Virus record (IMG/VR): IMGVR_UViG_3300035168_000194
Location: 1 to 45,969 of that record
Source of the DNA: a virus
Reading direction: 5' to 3' (one strand)
Length of the DNA: 45,969 nt
A program made the translations under genes and the position numbers. This document shows, one piece after another, positions 38,147-45,903 of this stretch (the stretch's first letter is position 1; each line of letters opens with the position of its first letter). The notes beneath the pieces were generated by a model, which searched no databases, was not told the DNA's origin, and saw only the letters and a program-made list of their open reading frames with translations.

Positions 38147-38496
38147 TCCGCATGACGAGAGAGCAATGGATCGCCGCGGGCAAGTCTCGCTATGGCGCCG
38201 ATCGCATGCAGTGGTGGTTCCGCTGCCCCTCCTGCGGCCATATCGCCACGCCGCAGGATTATCGCGCCGCAGGGGCGCCGGCGACGGCCGTCGGCTTCTC
38301 CTGCGTCGGGCGCTGGAGCGGCGCCGCCAGCGAGGCCTTTTCCGACGCGGACGGCCCCTGCAATTACGCGGGCGGTGGACTGTTTCGCATCAATCCTATT
38401 CTCGTCACGGACGGGGCGCAGGAGTTTTCCATGTTCGACTTCGCCGAGCCCCTCCTCGAGCGCATGAGGGGCGCCGCCGAGGAGCCGACGCGATGA
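38143..38496 (+). CDS. Zinc-ribbon phage protein (VVA0879-like)
   Basis: A 117-residue protein: MIRMTREQWIAAGKSRYGAD, RMQWWFRCPSCGHIATPQDY, AVGFSCVGRWSG, DGPCNYAGGGLFRINPILV. The CPSCGH and later Cys pair look like a zinc ribbon, and W-x-F-x-CPxCGH with C(V/I)GR is typical of a small phage family (VVA0879-type). Overlaps its neighbour as ATGA. Function unknown, perhaps DNA or RNA binding. Confidence 0.7.
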   Translation: MIRMTREQWIAAGKSRYGADRMQWWFRCPSCGHIATPQDYRAAGAPATAVGFSCVGRWSGAASEAFSDADGPCNYAGGGLFRINPILVTDGAQEFSMFDFAEPLLERMRGAAEEPTR

Positions 38497-38518
38497 GCCG
38501 CGCCGGCGACACCACGCC
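38476..38518. repeat. 43-bp direct repeat at gene junction, copy 2
   Basis: See 37782-37824; the copies are 694 bp apart and bracket two genes. Confidence 0.9.
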
Positions 38519-38912
38519 CGACCGCGCCGCGCGCCGCGCCTTCCGCGGCGACGCGCTGCTGGCGCCGCAGGAGGAGCATCTCCTGTCGACGCTGGCGCGG
38601 CGCCCCGGCGCGCCGCTGAAGCAGATCGCCTTCGAGGACGGCAAGAAGGTTCGCGCCATCCATGAGCGCTTGATGAGCGCGCGCCGCAAGCTCGGCGCGC
38701 GCACCAATGAGGAGGCGCTCGCGATCTGGCGCCGCGCCAAGCGCGCCAGCCTCCTCTTCTCCGATCGCGGCGCGCCGATCGGACGCGCCGAGCGCGCGAT
38801 CGCCGATATTCTCGCGCAGCTGCAGGAGGAGACCGGCCTGCGCGTCGAGAGCATCGCGCTCGACGGCGCCGCCGGCGCGCTGTCGCCGCTGGTGTTCGTG
38901 GAGGAGCGGTGA
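38493..38912 (+). CDS. LuxR-type HTH-like regulator
   Basis: A 139-residue protein. MSRAGDTTPDRAARRAFRGD, then LLAPQEEHLLSTLARRPGAP, LKQIAFEDGKKVRAIHERLM, SARRKLGARTNEEALAIWRR: a GerE-like four-helix HTH. The C-terminal 60 residues (APIGRAERAIADILAQLQEE, TGLRVESIALDG) have no known match. Start and first codons lie in the 43-bp repeat. DNA binding is likely, target unknown. Confidence 0.6.
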   Translation: MSRAGDTTPDRAARRAFRGDALLAPQEEHLLSTLARRPGAPLKQIAFEDGKKVRAIHERLMSARRKLGARTNEEALAIWRRAKRASLLFSDRGAPIGRAERAIADILAQLQEETGLRVESIALDGAAGALSPLVFVEER

Positions 38913-39145
38913 TGTCGCGTCGGGAGAGCCCCACTCGCAAGGATGTCCTCACCCGCTTGACGGCGGCGGAGATCGCCGCGCTCGAGGCGATGGCGAGCGC
39001 CGGCTCTCATGCCGAAGCGGCGAGCCGGATCGGACTGAGCGCGAAGACAATGAAATGCCGCTTCGCCTCGATCCGCGACAAGCTCGGGGCGTCTTCGACG
39101 CGGGAGGCGGTCGCAATGTGGCGAGGGGAGCCGGCGAATGGCTGA
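38912..39145 (+). CDS. LuxR/GerE-like HTH protein
   Basis: A 77-residue protein: RLTAAEIAALEAMASAGSHA, EAASRIGLSAKTMKCRFASI, RDKLGASSTREAVAMWRG, a full GerE HTH without any receiver domain. It shares the fold pattern of the preceding protein. TGATG joins it to that stop, and GAGGAG lies upstream. Confidence 0.7.
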   Translation: MSRRESPTRKDVLTRLTAAEIAALEAMASAGSHAEAASRIGLSAKTMKCRFASIRDKLGASSTREAVAMWRGEPANG

Positions 39146-40220
39146 GGCGAGCAAGATCGAATGGACGGACGCGACCGTCAATTTTTGGTGGGGCTGCACG
39201 AAGGTCAGCGCCGCATGCGATCACTGCTATGCGGAGACATGGGCGCGCCGCTTCAGTGGACAGCATTGGGGCGCGGAAGCGCCACGGCGCAAGATCAAGA
39301 CCGCGCGCGCGATGCTGGATCGTCTCGACAACGACTATTCAGAATGGGCGGCGGACTTCCATAGCGGCCATCTACCGGCTGGCTGCCGCTCCCGTCGTCG
39401 TGTGTTCTGCATGTCGATGGGCGACCTCTTCGACAAAGAGGTTCCGATCGAATGGTTCGTCGAGGCATGGCAGACGATAAAAGCTTGCGACCGTGTCGAC
39501 ATCATCATCGTGACCAAGCGCCTTTCGATGATCGAGCGCCGGCTCGGGGAAGCTGGCTTTACCGATTGGCCGCAGCACGCATGGTTGCTGACGAGCGTTC
39601 ACGATCAAGCGAGCGCTGATCGGGAGGGGCCTCGGCTGTTGGATCTGAAATCGAAGTTCGGCATTCCAGTCGTCGGCTTCTCGATAGAGCCGCTGCTCGG
39701 CCCGATCGATCTCACGCGGCCAATCGATATATCCGGGGATTATGAATGCTTTCTGTTGGGCGTCCCGCCCGAACGCATCGAAGACTGCGAAGGGGATGTC
39801 CCGCCACACCTCGACTGGATCATCGCTGGCGGCGAGAGCGGCCCCGACGCGCGGCCGGCGCACCCCGATTGGCTCCGTGGCCTGCGCGATCAGTGCGCGG
39901 CGGCGGGCGTGCCGTTCTTCTTCAAGCAATGGGGCGAGTGGAAGCCGATCAGCGAAATGCCGGAGGCTGAATACGAGCAATTCTATCGCTCGAACAAGGT
40001 CGCGAAGTCGGGCGAGGATCAAGGCGATCTCGACGATATCTATGGCCGCAGATGCACGATCCCGACCGACGCCATCGGCTACACCGGCTTGCGAGGCGAC
40101 GCAGCGTTCCATGTCGTCGACGGCAAGGGCGGCATGATGATGTTCCGCGTCGGCCGCGCCCGCGCCGGCCGGACGCTCGACGGCGTCGAGCACAATGAAT
40201 TTCCGGAGCCGCGCGCATAG
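39138..40220 (+). CDS. Phage Gp37/Gp68 family (DUF5131) protein
   Basis: A 360-residue protein with the family opening SKIEWTDATVNFWWGCTKVS, AACDHCYAETWARRFSGQHW (a C-x6-C-x2-C cluster like radical-SAM-type proteins), then RRRVFCMSMGDLFDKEVP, IIIVTKRLSMIERRLG, WLLTSVHDQASADREGPRL, IIAGGESGPDARPAHPDWLR. The family is common on phages; enzymatic activity has been suggested from the cysteine cluster but is not known to me as proven. It overlaps the HTH gene by 8 nt. Confidence 0.9.
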   Translation: MAEASKIEWTDATVNFWWGCTKVSAACDHCYAETWARRFSGQHWGAEAPRRKIKTARAMLDRLDNDYSEWAADFHSGHLPAGCRSRRRVFCMSMGDLFDKEVPIEWFVEAWQTIKACDRVDIIIVTKRLSMIERRLGEAGFTDWPQHAWLLTSVHDQASADREGPRLLDLKSKFGIPVVGFSIEPLLGPIDLTRPIDISGDYECFLLGVPPERIEDCEGDVPPHLDWIIAGGESGPDARPAHPDWLRGLRDQCAAAGVPFFFKQWGEWKPISEMPEAEYEQFYRSNKVAKSGEDQGDLDDIYGRRCTIPTDAIGYTGLRGDAAFHVVDGKGGMMMFRVGRARAGRTLDGVEHNEFPEPRA

Positions 40221-40232
40221 AAGGCCTCGACC

Positions 40233-40859
40233 ATGGATATCGATCACGTCAAATCGCAGTTCTTATCCGCCTATGAGACCGCCACTTTGACCGTTCTGCA
40301 CGACGATGGCCTCTATCGTCACATCCGGATTCAGGGCCAGCACTATTATCGCTTCGACCTCGTGACCTGGCCCGGCTCGCTGTTCGTGAATTGCGAGGGT
40401 GACGGATACGCCTTCGCGCGCACCGAGGACATGTTCGCCTTCTTCCGCATGGGCGTAGGCGTCGAGACGCTTCGGCCGAACCTCTCCTATTGGGCGGAGA
40501 AGCTATACGACCCGCGCTCGCGCAAAGTGCGGGAGCACGATGCATCGCTTTTCGAGCGCGATGTCGAGGCGGTCCTCGCGACGATCGGCGATGAGCAGCG
40601 CGTGAAGGCCATTCGCCTGGACCTCGAGCTCGAGACAAACCCAGACCACGAGGATTCGTGTTGGACGTTCATCGCCGAGCATAAGGAGTTCCGCCACCTC
40701 GAAGGCGAAGGCGACTGGCAGGACTGGACCTTCCGCTACGCCTACGCCTGCTTCGCGATTCTCTTCGGCATCCGCGAATATGATCGCCACAAGCAGGCCG
40801 TTGGCGCGGCTTCCGGAGCCCAGAGCGCCGACGAACCCGCGCGAGGAGTGGCTGCATGA
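40233..40859 (+). CDS. Conserved phage protein of unknown function
   Basis: A 208-residue protein with HIRIQGQHYYRFDLVTWPGS, LFVNCEGDGYAFARTEDMFA, FFRMG, and FRYAYACFAILFGIREYDRH. The FDLVTWPGxLxxxxxxGxYxFAR pattern with DMFxFF is a well-known phage hypothetical family. It has two domains by appearance, beta then helical. Overlaps the next gene (ATGA). Confidence 0.75.
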   Translation: MDIDHVKSQFLSAYETATLTVLHDDGLYRHIRIQGQHYYRFDLVTWPGSLFVNCEGDGYAFARTEDMFAFFRMGVGVETLRPNLSYWAEKLYDPRSRKVREHDASLFERDVEAVLATIGDEQRVKAIRLDLELETNPDHEDSCWTFIAEHKEFRHLEGEGDWQDWTFRYAYACFAILFGIREYDRHKQAVGAASGAQSADEPARGVAA

Positions 40860-41152
40860 CGCAAGCGCGCCTCATCCGCCCATCTGGCTGCTATGAGCGC
40901 CGCGCCATCATGGCGCTGGCGCATGCCGCGCTGGCGGCCGCGCGCCGGCGGGGCGAGGCGCTCGACTGGGGCGGCTGCCTCGCTTGGGCCTGGCGCTCCG
41001 CCCGAAAGCAGCGCGCCGCGCATGACGCCGGCCGCGCTGGAGAGGTGGCTCGCCTCGCCGATCTCCTCGCCCACCACATCGCCTTCCGCCCCGCGCCCAT
41101 TGCCGCGACCCGAGACAGGAGCCTCGACCATGCGCCAGCCAGAGCCGCCTGA
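40856..41152 (+). CDS. Small helical protein
   Basis: A 98-residue protein (MTQARLIRPSGCYERRAIMA, LAHAALAAARRRGEALDWGG, CLAWAWRSARKQRAAHDAGR). Helical and basic; the core WGGCLAWAWRSARKQR resembles small phage proteins of unknown function. Start overlaps the preceding gene as ATGA. Confidence 0.55.
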   Translation: MTQARLIRPSGCYERRAIMALAHAALAAARRRGEALDWGGCLAWAWRSARKQRAAHDAGRAGEVARLADLLAHHIAFRPAPIAATRDRSLDHAPARAA

Positions 41153-41270
41153 CCTCGCCACTCTCCGCCGGCTCCTGGCGGCGACCGGTCCGGATCGGAA
41201 TCTGGATCACGATATTATTTGGCACGCGCTCCTTTCCGCCCTCATCGCGATCGGGGAGGCGAATGGCTGA
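41130..41270 (+). CDS. Small acidic helical protein (46 aa)
   Basis: MRQPEPPDLATLRRLLAATG, PDRNLDHDIIWHALLSALIA, IGEANG. ATG 41130 has AGGAG upstream, and it overlaps both neighbours by a few bases. Likely real given the packing; function unknown. Confidence 0.55.
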   Translation: MRQPEPPDLATLRRLLAATGPDRNLDHDIIWHALLSALIAIGEANG

Positions 41271-42018
41271 CCTGCCGATCCCATTCTCGCCGCCGATGAT
41301 CCGCGCGATCGGCGACGACCGCAAGACGATGACGCGGCGCCTGCTGAGCCCGCAGCCGCCGATCGACGCGGTTTCCGCGAGCCGCATCCTATGCAGCCGC
41401 GACAATTGTCACGACGAAGGGAAGTGGCAGTTTTGGAAAGAGGGACCAATGCGGCCGACAGGCGAGCCTATCAAGCTGCGCCATGCTCGCGGTGATCGTC
41501 TCTACGTGAAAGAGGCATGGCGCGCGCCGGCGTCGCTCGATCATCTCAGCGGCAAGGCGATCGGCGACAGCGCGGTCGACGCAGGCCACAGGAGGCCATG
41601 GGCGCCGCTAAAATATGAAGCCGATGGCGCGCTCAATTCGGCGCGAGATTGGCGCGATTGGGCGCCTGCCGACGCCACGCCCGGCCGCTACCGCCACGCG
41701 CGCTTCATGCCCCGCTGGGCGTCGCGCTTCACGCTGATCATCGAGAGCGTGAAGGTCGAGCGGCTGCAGGATATCACCGAGGCCGACGCGCTCGCCGAGG
41801 GCGCTCTTCTCGAATACGGGGAAGGCGCGAGCATTAGCGAACGTCGAGCGTTTGAGTTGATATGGAAGCATCTGCATGGCGAAGACGCCTGGACCGCGAA
41901 CCCCTTCGTCGTCGCGATCACATTCCGCCCGATCCGCGCGAACATCGACACGCTGGACGCGCAAGGGCGCCCGCTCGTCCGCGAGGAGCGCGCGCCATGC
42001 GCGGCGCCGGGCCAATGA
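41263..42018 (+). CDS. ASCH-domain-like phage protein
   Basis: A 251-residue protein. LPIPFSPPMIRAIGDDRKTM, TRRLLSP, RGDRLYVKEAW, ARFMPRWASRFTLIIESVKV, ERLQDITEADALAEGA, AWTANPFVVAITFRPI. This is the familiar phage ASCH/PUA-like protein, thought to bind RNA or modified bases. The K-T-x-T-R-R pattern near residue 20 and the W-x-x-NP end are conserved. Next gene overlaps its stop as ATGA. Confidence 0.8.
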   Translation: MADLPIPFSPPMIRAIGDDRKTMTRRLLSPQPPIDAVSASRILCSRDNCHDEGKWQFWKEGPMRPTGEPIKLRHARGDRLYVKEAWRAPASLDHLSGKAIGDSAVDAGHRRPWAPLKYEADGALNSARDWRDWAPADATPGRYRHARFMPRWASRFTLIIESVKVERLQDITEADALAEGALLEYGEGASISERRAFELIWKHLHGEDAWTANPFVVAITFRPIRANIDTLDAQGRPLVREERAPCAAPGQ

Positions 42019-42323
42019 CCGCGGCCGCCGCGATCATCCGCGAGCAGCGGGCCTATGAGCGCATGGTCGGCGACCCGCGCGTCGCCGGCGGCGGGCTGAT
42101 GAGCCTTCGCGCTGCGCAATATGCCGCGGCGATGCTCTGCAAGCGCGGCGTTCTGCCGGCGGACGCCGGCGGCCTCACCGCGCAATGGGACGACGGGCTG
42201 CGGACGGTGACCTTCTGGCGCGGCGGCCGCTTCGCCGCCGCCTACCGCATTCCCGACCGCGTGATGGATTTCGACCCCGCCGCGCCGGCGCGGGCGATCG
42301 AGGAGGAGGGCGCAGAGTCATGA
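42015..42323 (+). CDS. Uncharacterised small protein
   Basis: A 102-residue protein (MTAAAAIIREQRAYERMVGD, PRVAGGGLMSLRAAQYAAAM, RTVTFWRGGRFAAAYRIPDR). ATG 42015 forms ATGA with the ASCH stop; ATG 41997 with GAGGAG upstream is an alternative. Function unknown. Confidence 0.55.
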   Translation: MTAAAAIIREQRAYERMVGDPRVAGGGLMSLRAAQYAAAMLCKRGVLPADAGGLTAQWDDGLRTVTFWRGGRFAAAYRIPDRVMDFDPAAPARAIEEEGAES

Positions 42324-42895
42324 CGAAGGGCACGGTTTCTCGGCGCGATTTCATGCGCGCCGCCGCGGCGGCCTCGACCGCCGCGGCGCTGCCGGCGACG
42401 GCCGCCGCCGATCAGCTTCTATCCATCTCCGGCGTCGCGGGGAACTTGAAGCCCGCCGCCGAATATCCGTTCGACTGGTGGGTCAGCTGTGACGGCGGGG
42501 AGGTCTACCGAGAAAGATTCGCGACGCGCGAGGCGGCCGTCGAATGCGCGAGGCGATACGGCGGCGCGGCGATCGCCGAATGCCGGCAGCAGGATTTCGA
42601 TCTGACCATCGACGATGACGAGCTTTACGAGCTGATGCAAAGCCGCAACGAAGAACGGATCGGCGACGGCGATTTCGTCGAATGGACCCGAGAGCAGGGC
42701 GAAGAGCTCGCGCGCGAGGTCAACGCCGTGATCGCGGCATGGGCGGAGCGCCACAAGATCAACCGCCCGGCCTGGACATTCGCCGAAGTCCGAAACTTCG
42801 AGGAGATCGCGCCACCCGACGATCCGCCAGAACGCGTCGACTCCACGGCGCAGGCGACCCCTCCGGCCGATCCGGCGGCGCGCCAAGATGGGTGA
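42320..42895 (+). CDS. Phage protein with twin-arginine signal-like N-terminus
   Basis: A 191-residue protein. N-terminus MTKGTVSRRDFMRAAAAAST then AAALPATAAADQLL: the SRRDFMR motif (RR at 8-9), a hydrophobic Ala-rich stretch and AxA-type cleavage site ATA-AA. The rest, YPFDWWVSCDGGEVYRERFA, TREAAVECARRYGGAAIAEC, EWTREQGEELAREVNAVIAA, looks like a known cytoplasmic phage family, so export would be unusual. The frame begins in an ATGA overlap. Confidence 0.6.
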   Translation: MTKGTVSRRDFMRAAAAASTAAALPATAAADQLLSISGVAGNLKPAAEYPFDWWVSCDGGEVYRERFATREAAVECARRYGGAAIAECRQQDFDLTIDDDELYELMQSRNEERIGDGDFVEWTREQGEELAREVNAVIAAWAERHKINRPAWTFAEVRNFEEIAPPDDPPERVDSTAQATPPADPAARQDG

Positions 42896-43358
42896 GGCAA
42901 AGCGCAAGCGCGCGGCGGCCTTCGCGTCTGGACCATGGCCCGGCGGTCCTGGCCGCTGTCCGGTCTGCCTCTCGACGCGCGTCATGACCTGCGACACGCC
43001 CGAGGCGGTCACATTCTACGGGCGCAAGCTGACCGTTTGCCGCTGCGGCGCGGCATGGGAGCCGATCGACGAGGCGGATATTTGGGATCGCTCCGATGAG
43101 CATTGCGGCGGCAAGCGCCCTTGCGACAATTGCGCGTTTCGCCCGGGCTCGCCCGAACAGGCCGACAAGGCGAAATGGCGCGAGATGATCGGCCAGCTCA
43201 AAGCCGGCGGCTCTTTCTATTGCCATAAGGGCGTGCCGATCGCGCCGAAAAGCAAGGCCGGGTTCGCCTACCCGAGCGATCGCCGCAAGCTCCGTTTGTG
43301 CCGCGGATATCTCGACGCGCTCGGGCAGTGGTGGAAGGTCGAAGAGGAGAGCCGATGA
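42888..43358 (+). CDS. Cysteine-rich putative metal-binding protein
   Basis: A 156-residue protein with many Cys: CPVCLSTRV, CDTPE, CRCGAAWEP, HCGGKRPCDNCAFRPGSPEQ, FYCHKGVP, LCRGYL. CxxC pairs suggest two zinc or iron-sulfur sites. A family found in phages, function unknown. It starts 8 nt before the previous stop. Confidence 0.65.
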   Translation: MGEAKRKRAAAFASGPWPGGPGRCPVCLSTRVMTCDTPEAVTFYGRKLTVCRCGAAWEPIDEADIWDRSDEHCGGKRPCDNCAFRPGSPEQADKAKWREMIGQLKAGGSFYCHKGVPIAPKSKAGFAYPSDRRKLRLCRGYLDALGQWWKVEEESR

Positions 43359-43723
43359 GCAAGCCCGCCGCATTGAGCCATGAACATCGCGAGATCGCGC
43401 GGAAGATCGCCTGCGAAAGCTTCGTCACGCAATCGCTCGCGCGCCTCCTGGAGCAGGCGATCGAAGAGATTGCTGCGCGCGAGCTCGCGCCGCTCCTCGC
43501 CGAGAATGCGCGGCTGCGCGCGGCGATCGAGAAGGAGCCGAACCGCAAGGACACCGAGCGCCTCGACTGGCTCGACGGCGTGAACCAGAAGGCAAATGGC
43601 CGCAACGGAACCCGCTACGGCTGGAAGTTCGACATCAATCACAATCGCGCTGCGCTGACGGATTGCAATTGCCCGGCCCTGTCGATCCGAGAGGCGATCG
43701 ACGCGGCGATGAAGCCGAGGTGA
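43355..43723 (+). CDS. Uncharacterised helical protein
   Basis: A 122-residue protein (HEHREIARKIACESFVTQSL, ARLLEQAIEEIAARELAPLL, KDTERLDWLDGVNQKANG, RYGWKFDINHNRAAL, SIREAIDAAM). The second half (RLDWLDG...REAIDAAM) is a pattern common in phage hypothetical proteins. Overlaps the previous gene (ATGA). No enzymatic motif. Confidence 0.6.
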   Translation: MSKPAALSHEHREIARKIACESFVTQSLARLLEQAIEEIAARELAPLLAENARLRAAIEKEPNRKDTERLDWLDGVNQKANGRNGTRYGWKFDINHNRAALTDCNCPALSIREAIDAAMKPR

Positions 43724-43728
43724 CCTGC

Positions 43729-44031
43729 ATGATCGACCTCCCCAAGCCCCGCTACGGCGACCCCTGCAACGGCTGCGGACTGTGCTGCCGGCTGGAGATA
43801 TGCGGCGAGGGCGAGACGGCGCTCGCCGCGCTCGGCATCTACGACGGCCCCGCCGCCGGCCCGCCCTGCTTCTTTTTGGTCGAGATGGGCGGGCTCTATC
43901 GCTGCCGGCTCGTGCTGACCGAGGCGGCCAATCTGGACAAGCTCCCGAGCCGCGAGCCGCGCATCGCGCGAAGCCTGGGGATCGGCGAGGGCTGCACCAT
44001 GCCCGACGAGCAGGAGGCGGACGCAGCATGA
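43729..44031 (+). CDS. YkgJ-like cysteine-cluster protein
   Basis: A 100-residue protein with YGDPCNGCGLCCRLEICGEG, the CxxC-x2-CC cluster of YkgJ-type proteins (proposed zinc/iron binding), and later GPPCFFLVEMGGLYRCRLV and GEGCTMPDE, giving at least three more Cys. Small phage members of this family are frequent in alphaproteobacteria. Overlaps the next gene as ATGA. Confidence 0.65.
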   Translation: MIDLPKPRYGDPCNGCGLCCRLEICGEGETALAALGIYDGPAAGPPCFFLVEMGGLYRCRLVLTEAANLDKLPSREPRIARSLGIGEGCTMPDEQEADAA

Positions 44032-44552
44032 CCCGCCATTCCGAGACCCGCCGCCTCATCGCCGCGCTGGCGGCCATGCCGCAGCCCCGCGCGATCGAGG
44101 GCGCGAGCCCGCTCCTGTTCGGCGAGGCGCCGCGCCCGGCCGAGCGCTTCGCCGATTGCTTCGCCGCCTATCGGATCAAGGCCGAGACCGGAACGCCGTT
44201 CCGCCATCTGATCGACCTGTTCGAGCCGCTGGAGACGAAGGCGCCCGGCCCGGCGCTGGCGGACCCGCATTGCTGCTATCTTCGCTCGATCATCTTCTAC
44301 CATCGCCCCCATATTTGCTCGCCCTGGCGCAAGCTCTGGCGCTGCCGGGGCCGCCTCGAGGCCAATTGGAGCGCCGGGCATTTCGAGGAGTGGGATCACA
44401 TCGAGCACCGTTTCGCATCGGGCGACATCGTCGAATTCGACGAAGATTGCTTCGAGGTCTCGGGCGGCCGCGTCCTCTGGACCGCCCGCCCCGGCGACCC
44501 GCTCGGCCGCCGCTGGTGGATGCATCATGGCGCGAGGAGGGTGGGGGCATGA
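44028..44552 (+). CDS. Uncharacterised phage protein
   Basis: A 174-residue protein (PRPAERFADCFAAYRIKAET, GTPFRHLIDLFEPLETK, DPHCCYLRSIIFYHRPHICS, PWRKLWRCRGRLEANW, EWDHIEHRFASGDIVEFDED, CFEVSGGRVLW). It has Cys/His-rich stretches and a Trp-rich middle. No known family recognised. Overlaps both neighbours as ATGA. Confidence 0.55.
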   Translation: MTRHSETRRLIAALAAMPQPRAIEGASPLLFGEAPRPAERFADCFAAYRIKAETGTPFRHLIDLFEPLETKAPGPALADPHCCYLRSIIFYHRPHICSPWRKLWRCRGRLEANWSAGHFEEWDHIEHRFASGDIVEFDEDCFEVSGGRVLWTARPGDPLGRRWWMHHGARRVGA

Positions 44553-44920
44553 CCGAGCCCCGGGTGCGCGCCGTCGACGCCGCAAAAATGCTCGGATTGA
44601 CCGTGCGGGGCGTCCAGGCCATGGCCGCGCAGGGGCGATTGCCCGGCGCTGCGAAAATCGGCAGCCTGTGGACCTTCGACCCGGGCAAGCTCCGCCGCTT
44701 CGTGGCGGCGAAGGAGGACGAATGCAGGTTGAGCCAAATCTATACCGACGAGGAGGCGTCTGGTGGCTGCGAGCCACCATTGCCGGCAAAGAATATAGAG
44801 AAAGCCTACAGACTCATGATGTCGCGGCTGCGAGGCGGCTCCGGGACAAGAGAATCGAAGAAATCAAGGCGGCGCGCCAGCACGGCGAGCAGCGCAAAAC
44901 ATGGCTCGAAGCGGTCTTAG
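44549..44920 (+). CDS. Excisionase-like MerR/HTH protein
   Basis: An up to 123-residue protein. The first 55 residues (VRAVDAAKMLGLTVRGVQAM, AAQGRLPGAAKIGSLWTFDP, GKLRRFVAAKE) are a typical HTH_17/excisionase domain that bends DNA at the attachment sites. The remaining 60 codons lie inside the integrase gene in another frame and look like translated overlap, not a conserved domain. It directly precedes the integrase. Confidence 0.65.
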   Translation: MTEPRVRAVDAAKMLGLTVRGVQAMAAQGRLPGAAKIGSLWTFDPGKLRRFVAAKEDECRLSQIYTDEEASGGCEPPLPAKNIEKAYRLMMSRLRGGSGTRESKKSRRRASTASSAKHGSKRS

Positions 44921-45777
44921 CCTGGGGAGAGCACGAGGCGGATCAGATTTCCCCCTCGACCGCGAGACGCTACGCCGTCTCCCTCGCCATGGTCGAGGCG
45001 CACCTCGCGAAATATACGATCGACAAGATCGACGGGAAGGCCATCGTCGCGCTCATCGCGGCCCGCCGCGCCGAGGGCGCCTCGCCGGCGACGGTGCGCC
45101 GCGATCTCACGGCCATTTCCCGCGTGCTGACCTTCGCCGAAGCCATGGAATGGCGGGAGGGCAACCCGACCCTCTCCAAGCGCCGCATTTTGAAAGAGCG
45201 CCGCGACCCGATCGTCCTGCCGACGGCGGCCGATATCGAGGCCGTCATTGCGGCCGCGTCCCGCCGCTTCGGAGGCTTGATCCGCGCCGCCTGGCTGACC
45301 GGCTGCCGGCAGGACGAGCTGGTCCATGCGACTTGGCGAGGCTTCGACGCCAAGGCCAAGAAGCTCGAGGTGATCGGCAAGGGGAACAAGCGTCGGACGA
45401 TCTCGCTCTCCGATGCGGCCTCGGCACATCTCTCGGCACAGCCCGTCACGCTCGGCAGCGAGCTGATCTTTTGCCGCGAGGATGGCGAGCCCTTCGCGCA
45501 AGCCGCATCGGATTTCACCCATCTGCGCCGCACCGTGGTCGCGCGGGCGAAGAAGAACAAGACGCAATTTCAGCGATTTCGCTTCCACGACCTGCGGCAT
45601 CTCTTCGCCGTCGAGGAGCTGCGCCGCGGCGTCTCGATCTATGACGTGCAGCAGCATCTCGGCCACACGAGCGTCAAGACGACCGAAATCTACCTCGACT
45701 TCCTGACCCCGGAGCAGCAGGCCGCGGCCAAGAAGGCCTCGGCACAAAACCCGGCACAACCACGGCGGTCTGCATAG
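44722..45777 (+). CDS. int: Phage integrase, tyrosine recombinase
   Basis: A 351-residue enzyme that joins phage and host attachment sites. N-terminal arm-binding part (VEPNLYRRGGVWWLRATIAG, KEYRESLQTHDVAAAR), core SAM-like domain (ISPSTARRYAVSLAMVEAHL), catalytic domain with Arg196 (TGCRQDELV), His289-x-x-Arg292 (FHDLRH), His315 (HLGH) and nucleophile Tyr324 (TTEIYLDF). AAGGAGG lies 5 nt before ATG 44722, a perfect ribosome site inside the excisionase gene. It ends 65 bp before the attachment site. Confidence 0.95.
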   Translation: MQVEPNLYRRGGVWWLRATIAGKEYRESLQTHDVAAARRLRDKRIEEIKAARQHGEQRKTWLEAVLAWGEHEADQISPSTARRYAVSLAMVEAHLAKYTIDKIDGKAIVALIAARRAEGASPATVRRDLTAISRVLTFAEAMEWREGNPTLSKRRILKERRDPIVLPTAADIEAVIAAASRRFGGLIRAAWLTGCRQDELVHATWRGFDAKAKKLEVIGKGNKRRTISLSDAASAHLSAQPVTLGSELIFCREDGEPFAQAASDFTHLRRTVVARAKKNKTQFQRFRFHDLRHLFAVEELRRGVSIYDVQQHLGHTSVKTTEIYLDFLTPEQQAAAKKASAQNPAQPRRSA

Positions 45778-45842
45778 CGGTTTATCTACATAAGTCTTGT
45801 TGTTTCAGTCTGTTACGAATAAATACGGGAAAACGCCGCAAG
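45778..45842. other. AT-rich gap between integrase and attachment site
   Basis: More A/T than elsewhere (tttatctacataagtcttgt). No hairpin with T tract is seen. Likely carries integrase arm sites; not verified. Confidence 0.4.
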
Positions 45843-45903
45843 GGTCTTGAAAACCGCCGTGGGCGCAAGTTCACCGTGGGTTCGAATCCCACCCCTTCCG
45901 CCA
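45843..45903 (+). other. Attachment site: 3' part of tRNA-Ser(UGA)
   Basis: From ggtcttgaaaacc (anticodon TGA at 45848-45850) through the variable arm, T arm (GTGGG-TTCGAAT-CCCAC) and acceptor 3' strand to CCA. The 5' half is missing: the two outer bases of the anticodon stem at 45841-45842 no longer pair with 45856-45857, marking the crossover edge. The intact tRNA gene should lie beyond the left edge of the prophage. Confidence 0.85.
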
